A DNA stretch of 34,542 nt, taken from Candidatus Poribacteria bacterium (GTDB lineage Bacteria; Poribacteria; WGA-4E; UBA9662). Shown here in pieces: positions 33,149-34,542 of this stretch. The notes beneath the pieces were generated by a model. That model had not been told where the DNA came from, did not search any database, and saw nothing but the letters and a program-made list of their open reading frames with translations. Each line of letters starts with the position of its first letter. Within the stretch, counting starts at the first letter, position 1. The position numbers and the translations under genes were made by a program. The stretch covers positions 1 to 34,542 of the forward strand of contig JASMLX010000066.1 of the NCBI GenBank assembly GCA_030748495.1, given 5' to 3'.

Positions 33149-34433
33149 AATTATTGACAGTCGCTCAGCAGAGGCAGATCAATTTATTGATAAATTGGAC
33201 CGGCGAGGACAGTTTGAGAACCAAGAAATTTTACACACTGTGAGTCAGATTCTAAAAGCTGTCAAGGAGAAAGGTGATCAAGCGGTTATTGACTACACCG
33301 AACAGTTTGACTCTACTCATGTGAGCGTTGAAAATCTACGTGTTACAGAGGCTGAATTCGACCAAGCCCAGCAAATGGTCGATAACGATTTTTTGATTTC
33401 TATCCGCAAGGCCAAGGAGAATATTCAAAAATTCCATCAACGCCAAGTTCGACAGTCGTGGATCTCCACTGAGGAGAACGGAGTAATACTGGGGCACCTA
33501 ATCCGACCACTGGATCGGGTCGGGGTTTGTGTGCCCGCAGTTAGCCAACTTTTAGTCTCCTCTCTATTGATGAATGTATTGCCCCCCAAAGTGGTTGGGG
33601 TTAGGGAAATTGCTATTTTCATGGGGCCTCAACCTGACGGAACGATTGATCCCCACATGCTGATGACCGCCAGTGAATGTAACACTAAGGAAATCTATAA
33701 ATGTGGTGGCGCGCAGGCTGTAGCTGCGATGGCCTATGGCACAAAGAGCATTCAACGGGTTGATAAGATCGTTGGCCCTGGTAATCCGTATGTTCAACAA
33801 GCCAAGCGCCAGGTCATGGGGCTGGTAGATATTGACAAAATCGCCGGCCCCAGCGAAGTTTTAGTTGTCGCTGATGGCAAAGCAAATCCCTCTTACGTAG
33901 CCGCCGACCTGATTTCCCAAGCTGAGCACGGAGTAGATTCTTCTGCTATTCTGGTGACCACCTGTCAAGCACTAGCACAAGCTGTTAAAAGCCAGATACA
34001 TATACAAACTGAGCGATTGCCACGTCAAACGGAGATAGTCAAATCTTTTAATAATTACGGTGTAGCTTTAGTGGTTGAAGATCTCGGACAGGCGGTAGAA
34101 CTTGCTAACCGAATTGCCCCTGAGCACCTTGGACTCGTTGTTCAAGACCCGTATGCTATTTTGGGTTGTATTCGAAACGCTGGAGCCATCATGGTTGGCG
34201 AATACACGCCAGAATCTGTTGGTGATTACATTGCTGGCCCAAACCACATTTTACCGACCGGCGGAACAGCACGATTTGCCTCTCCTCTGAGCGTGGACGA
34301 TTTCATTAAAAAGACGAGTCTTATTCAATATACCCAGTCTGCACTAAACCAAATAGGCCCATCTGTGATTAAACTGGCGGAAACAGAAGGGTTGGCTGGT
34401 CACGCCACTGCTATCGCTATTCGTCAATCCTGA
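33141..34433 (+). CDS. hisD: Histidinol dehydrogenase
   Basis: This 430-residue enzyme oxidises L-histidinol to L-histidine in two NAD-dependent steps, the end of histidine synthesis. Family blocks seen are VGVCVPAV, KCGGAQAVAAMAYGT, KIVGPGNPYVQQAKRQV and DKIAGPSEVLVVAD, then the zinc and catalytic residues Gln260 and His263 in SQAEHGVDSSAIL and Glu328-His329 in APEHLGLVVQD. GPNHILPTGGTARF lies near the C-terminus. It is full length. The ATG lies within the end of murA (8-nt overlap), so the two are coupled, although the pathways are unrelated. No other his gene is in the window. Confidence 0.97.
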   Translation: MIRIIDSRSAEADQFIDKLDRRGQFENQEILHTVSQILKAVKEKGDQAVIDYTEQFDSTHVSVENLRVTEAEFDQAQQMVDNDFLISIRKAKENIQKFHQRQVRQSWISTEENGVILGHLIRPLDRVGVCVPAVSQLLVSSLLMNVLPPKVVGVREIAIFMGPQPDGTIDPHMLMTASECNTKEIYKCGGAQAVAAMAYGTKSIQRVDKIVGPGNPYVQQAKRQVMGLVDIDKIAGPSEVLVVADGKANPSYVAADLISQAEHGVDSSAILVTTCQALAQAVKSQIHIQTERLPRQTEIVKSFNNYGVALVVEDLGQAVELANRIAPEHLGLVVQDPYAILGCIRNAGAIMVGEYTPESVGDYIAGPNHILPTGGTARFASPLSVDDFIKKTSLIQYTQSALNQIGPSVIKLAETEGLAGHATAIAIRQS

Positions 34434-34464
34434 ATTCGGAGTACAATTTTTTGATTTTGTTTCT

Positions 34465-34540
34465 GTAACTCGAGTTTAGAGTGAGCAAGCTATTTTCAGG
34501 TTGATTATTATCAGCCTGTTCGAGTTGCTCTCTCTGTTAC
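34465..34540. repeat. Long imperfect palindrome at the window edge
   Basis: Three nested complementary blocks surround a 4-nt loop. gtaac (34465-34469) pairs with gttac (34536-34540). gagtgagcaa (34479-34488) pairs with ttgctctctc (34525-34534) with one mismatch. caggttgat (34497-34505) pairs with atcagcctg (34510-34518) with one G-T wobble. No T-run follows within the window. It could be an RNA structure after hisD or a leader for the next gene; the window ends before this can be seen. Confidence 0.6.
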
Positions 34541-34542
34541 TA

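Overview
The window is bacterial chromosome of moderate GC. A degenerate, gene-poor left end (1-3441) is followed by about 31 kb of densely packed, mostly housekeeping genes. The phylum is not certain. A large acetylxylan-esterase-like hydrolase, a phytanoyl-CoA-dioxygenase-like protein, HEAT-repeat and ADP-ribosylglycohydrolase remnants, a DUF1844 protein and a sodium-based respiratory gene set together look like Candidatus Poribacteria or a related, possibly sponge-associated or marine lineage. This is an inference from gene content, not a placement.

Left end, 1-3441: a gene graveyard. It holds the remains of a DDE transposase (+), a HEAT-repeat protein (-), an ADP-ribosylglycohydrolase (+) that carries a perfect 22-bp inverted repeat at an apparent internal deletion, and an IS5-family transposase (+). 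All contain frameshifts or stops.

Plus-strand block, 3617-8446: a consensus sigma70-type promoter precedes a secreted alpha/beta hydrolase and a small LecA-like lectin gene that starts at the next base. A DUF1844 protein, an AmmeMemoRadiSam-B/MEMO1 protein and an M24 (Xaa-Pro) peptidase follow. An unrecognised minus-strand ORF and a tRNA-Leu(CAA) with its own promoter and terminator come next.

Minus-strand block, 31346 down to 9338: read in the direction of transcription this is nqrABCDEF, apbE, nqrM, a phytanoyl-CoA-dioxygenase-like gene, nhaD, atpZ/atpI-like genes, atpBEFHAGDC, a strong terminator, then glucose-6-phosphate isomerase, a TIM-barrel sugar isomerase/epimerase, a PfkB kinase and a nitroreductase. 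The first 17.6 kb brings together a primary Na+ pump, its two maturation factors, a Na+/H+ antiporter and the complete F-type ATP synthase. No terminator is visible inside it and most gaps are short. This is the most striking feature of the window: it reads as one membrane-energy module in which Na+ is pumped by NADH oxidation, exchanged for H+ and possibly used by the ATP synthase. The c subunit keeps Gln26, Glu59, Ser60 and Tyr64 at the spacing of Na+-binding c subunits, but it has Leu where those have Thr, and its glycine motif is unusual.

Right end: a 533-bp divergent promoter region separates nqrA from murA and hisD (+), which overlap by 8 nt. A long imperfect palindrome lies at the window edge.
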